From Candidatus Bathyarchaeota archaeon (GTDB lineage Archaea; Thermoproteota; Bathyarchaeia; Bathyarchaeales; Bathyarchaeaceae), in assembly GCA_020350305.1 (NCBI GenBank), contig CP070709.1:942236-947660 (forward strand): a stretch of DNA of 5,425 nucleotides, read 5' to 3'. The notes beneath the pieces are model-generated. The model searched no databases. It saw only the letters and a program-made list of their open reading frames with translations, and was not told the origin of the DNA. This document shows, one piece after another, positions 4,037 to 5,425 of this stretch (its first letter is position 1; each line of letters opens with the position of its first letter). Position numbers and translations under genes: made by a program.

Positions 4037-5206
4037 ATGGTATTTAGACTCCGCGAAAATGATTATACGAAGGTGAGGCCACTATTCCACGAATTAGAAT
4101 ATAATCTCATCACAAGCGCAGTCATTGAAAGAACTAGTCCTGGAAGGATTTACGTAGATTATTTCACCGATCCAAGGACAGCATTCATGTGTACTGCTGA
4201 AGGATATTATTTGGCAGGATATGAGAACAACAATGAATTTAACACTTCTCTGAGCAAACTCATATTTGAAAAGATTTTTGCAGGAGATACTATAAGAAAG
4301 GATGAAACTGACATCACTATGGGCTTCCATCCAGATTCATGGAAGGATAAGATGCCCATCATATTCCCAGGGAGGATTCCGCTGACAACAGCGCGCAGAC
4401 ACTACATCTGCACCGAGTTGAAAGTTGACCACTGGAGAGATCATGTTCCAAAGGGATTTCAGGTCCGACGCATAGATGAGAAACTCCTGCGAGTGCCACA
4501 CTTGGAGATTCCGGAACATGTAACGGGTTGGATGAAGACAAACTGGGGCTCCGTCTCCGGCTTCATGAAGAAAGGTTTCGGCTTCTGCACGTTACATGAC
4601 AAGCGGATTGTCAGCTGGAGCGTTGCTGACTGTGTAAGCGGCAACGCCTGCGAAATCGGCATACACACGCGTAAAGACTACAGGAGACAGGGGTTGGCCA
4701 CTCTCACAGCTGCAGCGGCCGTCGACTACTCCCTGTCAAGCGGCTTCAGACAAGTCGGTTGGCACTGTGACGAATACAACCTAGGCTCGATCGGGGTTGC
4801 CGAGAAAGTAGGGTTCAAGCTGGAGAGAAAGTACATCCAGTACTACGCGTGCGTTAACGAGGCCCATCATCTTGAGGAGACAGCTCAAGCTCACTTCAGG
4901 GCAAAGCGATACAAAGAAGCCATCGAAAGCTACGAGAAATTCTTTGCGACACCGCAAAAAGAACTGCCAAAATGGTTTCGCAATGTATTGCCCCAAGAAT
5001 TGGGCGTGCATTACTTCCGCGTGGCCTACGCAAAAGCCGCGATTGGGGAACACAACGGTGCCCTCAAATACCTTGAAAAGGCAGTAGACAACGGATGGCT
5101 ACACATAGATTTCTTGAAGAGCTGCAAAGAGTTCGAGAGCGTACATGGAACATCTGTTTGGAAAAGCATTTTGGAAAAAATCCGAAAAAAACTGAATGAC
5201 CGTTGA
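4037..5206 (+). CDS. GNAT-family N-acetyltransferase with TPR-like C-terminal tail
   Basis: The 389-residue product has three parts. Residues 1-120 (MVFRLRENDYTKVRPLF..., SPGRIYVDYFTDPRTAF at 34-50) form the N-terminal domain of GNAT proteins of the PF12746/ZmaR-related kind. Residues about 140-272 are the acetyltransferase core: the acetyl-CoA loop YRRQGLA (215-221) in DYRRQGLATLTAAAAVDYSL, an aromatic-acidic GWHCDEYN strand (241-248), and the N248-S251-AEKVGF pattern of motif B. Residues 275-353 look like one or two TPR helical hairpins (FRAKRYKEAIESYEKFF; YAKAAIGEHNGALKYLEKAV), followed by a basic end. It should transfer an acetyl group from acetyl-CoA to an amine; the substrate is unknown, and the TPR part suggests a protein partner. 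The start at 4037 rests on the GAGGAG site and on the domain beginning there. GC content rises sharply near 4320. Confidence 0.85.
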   Translation: MVFRLRENDYTKVRPLFHELEYNLITSAVIERTSPGRIYVDYFTDPRTAFMCTAEGYYLAGYENNNEFNTSLSKLIFEKIFAGDTIRKDETDITMGFHPDSWKDKMPIIFPGRIPLTTARRHYICTELKVDHWRDHVPKGFQVRRIDEKLLRVPHLEIPEHVTGWMKTNWGSVSGFMKKGFGFCTLHDKRIVSWSVADCVSGNACEIGIHTRKDYRRQGLATLTAAAAVDYSLSSGFRQVGWHCDEYNLGSIGVAEKVGFKLERKYIQYYACVNEAHHLEETAQAHFRAKRYKEAIESYEKFFATPQKELPKWFRNVLPQELGVHYFRVAYAKAAIGEHNGALKYLEKAVDNGWLHIDFLKSCKEFESVHGTSVWKSILEKIRKKLNDR

Positions 5207-5214
5207 GATGCAAG

Positions 5215-5275
5215 TTTTTAATCTGAAATGAAACTGTATGTATGCAGTGCAAAAATCTTAGAAATTCTATTTTTT
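5215..5275 (+). terminator. T-runs ending the GNAT transcript (convergent intergenic)
   Basis: The 101-bp convergent space contains T5 at 5215-5219 and T6 at 5270-5275 in a CT-rich context, both usable by the rightward transcript. AAAAA at 5251-5255 is a T5 run for the leftward transcript. This makes the space a likely bidirectional terminator. Confidence 0.45.
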
Positions 5276-5307
5276 CTCTCTGGTTCTGTCGAAAAAATGC
5301 GCCCATC

Positions 5308-5425
5308 TCATTTTGGGAATTCTGCAAGCAGCGCAGCATAATCTCTCTCCATAGCTGACGCGCTAAAATAGTTAAGATTGCTTTTAAGCTCCTCTAGCGA
5401 GGCGACTCCCGTCACAGCTGTGCAT
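5308..5425 (-). CDS. C-terminal fragment of a probable aldo/keto reductase
   Basis: On the minus strand an open frame enters from the right window edge and ends at TGA (5310-5308), giving the last 38 residues: CTAVTGVASLEELKSNLNYF followed by a charged helix ending AALLAEFPK. The pattern of strand, Gly, then S-L-E-E-L-x-x-N-L matches the conserved end of aldo/keto reductases, where the equivalent stretch (xxIPG...xxLxEN) helps bind the NADPH phosphate. These enzymes are soluble NAD(P)H-dependent carbonyl reductases with a TIM barrel. The catalytic tetrad lies outside the window, so the family is an inference from a short tail. The gene converges on the GNAT gene and shares a terminator space with it. 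Confidence 0.6.
   Translation of the reverse strand, partial: CTAVTGVASLEELKSNLNYFSASAMERDYAALLAEFPK

Noticed and set aside
5064..5339. 91-codon minus-strand frame across the GNAT end and the convergent space.
   Set aside because: It overlaps the aldo/keto reductase tail in another frame and the antisense of the GNAT gene, and its translation resembles nothing.
1..5425. Search for tRNA, rRNA, CRISPR repeats, transposase genes and insertion-sequence ends.
   Set aside because: No T-loop-like GGTTCGA-type element in a tRNA context, no evenly spaced identical repeats, and no transposase motif or paired terminal repeats were seen by eye.

Overview
The window looks archaeal, most likely an uncultured lineage of the Bathyarchaeota type. 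Genes are preceded by AT-rich TATA boxes (TTTATATA, CTTATATA, TTTAAATA) about 25 bp before the expected transcript start. One gene appears leaderless and the others carry Shine-Dalgarno (SD) sites. Gene ends are followed by bare T-runs rather than bacterial hairpin terminators. The lineage is an inference from this architecture and from remembered family resemblance; no ribosomal marker is present. Layout: (1) 1-347, minus strand, the first 115 codons of an unrecognised multi-pass membrane protein, started by TTG behind a strong SD and running off the left edge. (2) 348-690, divergent intergenic region with a promoter. (3) 691-1038, plus, a 115-residue protein with two zinc-ribbon-like Cys4 sets. 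(4) 1224-1991, plus, a 255-residue TspO/MBR-related membrane protein, probably leaderless. (5) 1992-2494, a long non-coding region with an orphan TATA box, a perfect inverted repeat plus a third half-site, and the promoter and leader of the next gene. (6) 2495-3505, plus, a secreted protein in which a concanavalin A-like domain appears to be inserted into a PxKF-type beta domain. (7) 3506-4036, terminator, a duplicated SD cassette with a 22-codon mini-ORF, and a promoter. (8) 4037-5206, plus, a GNAT acetyltransferase with a TPR-like C-terminal tail. (9) 5308-5425, minus, the C-terminal 38 residues of a probable aldo/keto reductase, convergent with the GNAT gene. The genes do not form an obvious operon: each plus-strand gene has its own candidate promoter and wide spacing, and no shared pathway is evident. 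No CRISPR array, tRNA, rRNA or mobile element was seen. The points most worth a second look are the nested-domain secreted protein, the TGTAACATT operator-like element, and the concentration of alternating purine-pyrimidine blocks (GCATGC, ATGCAT, GCGCGC) in the spaces between genes.
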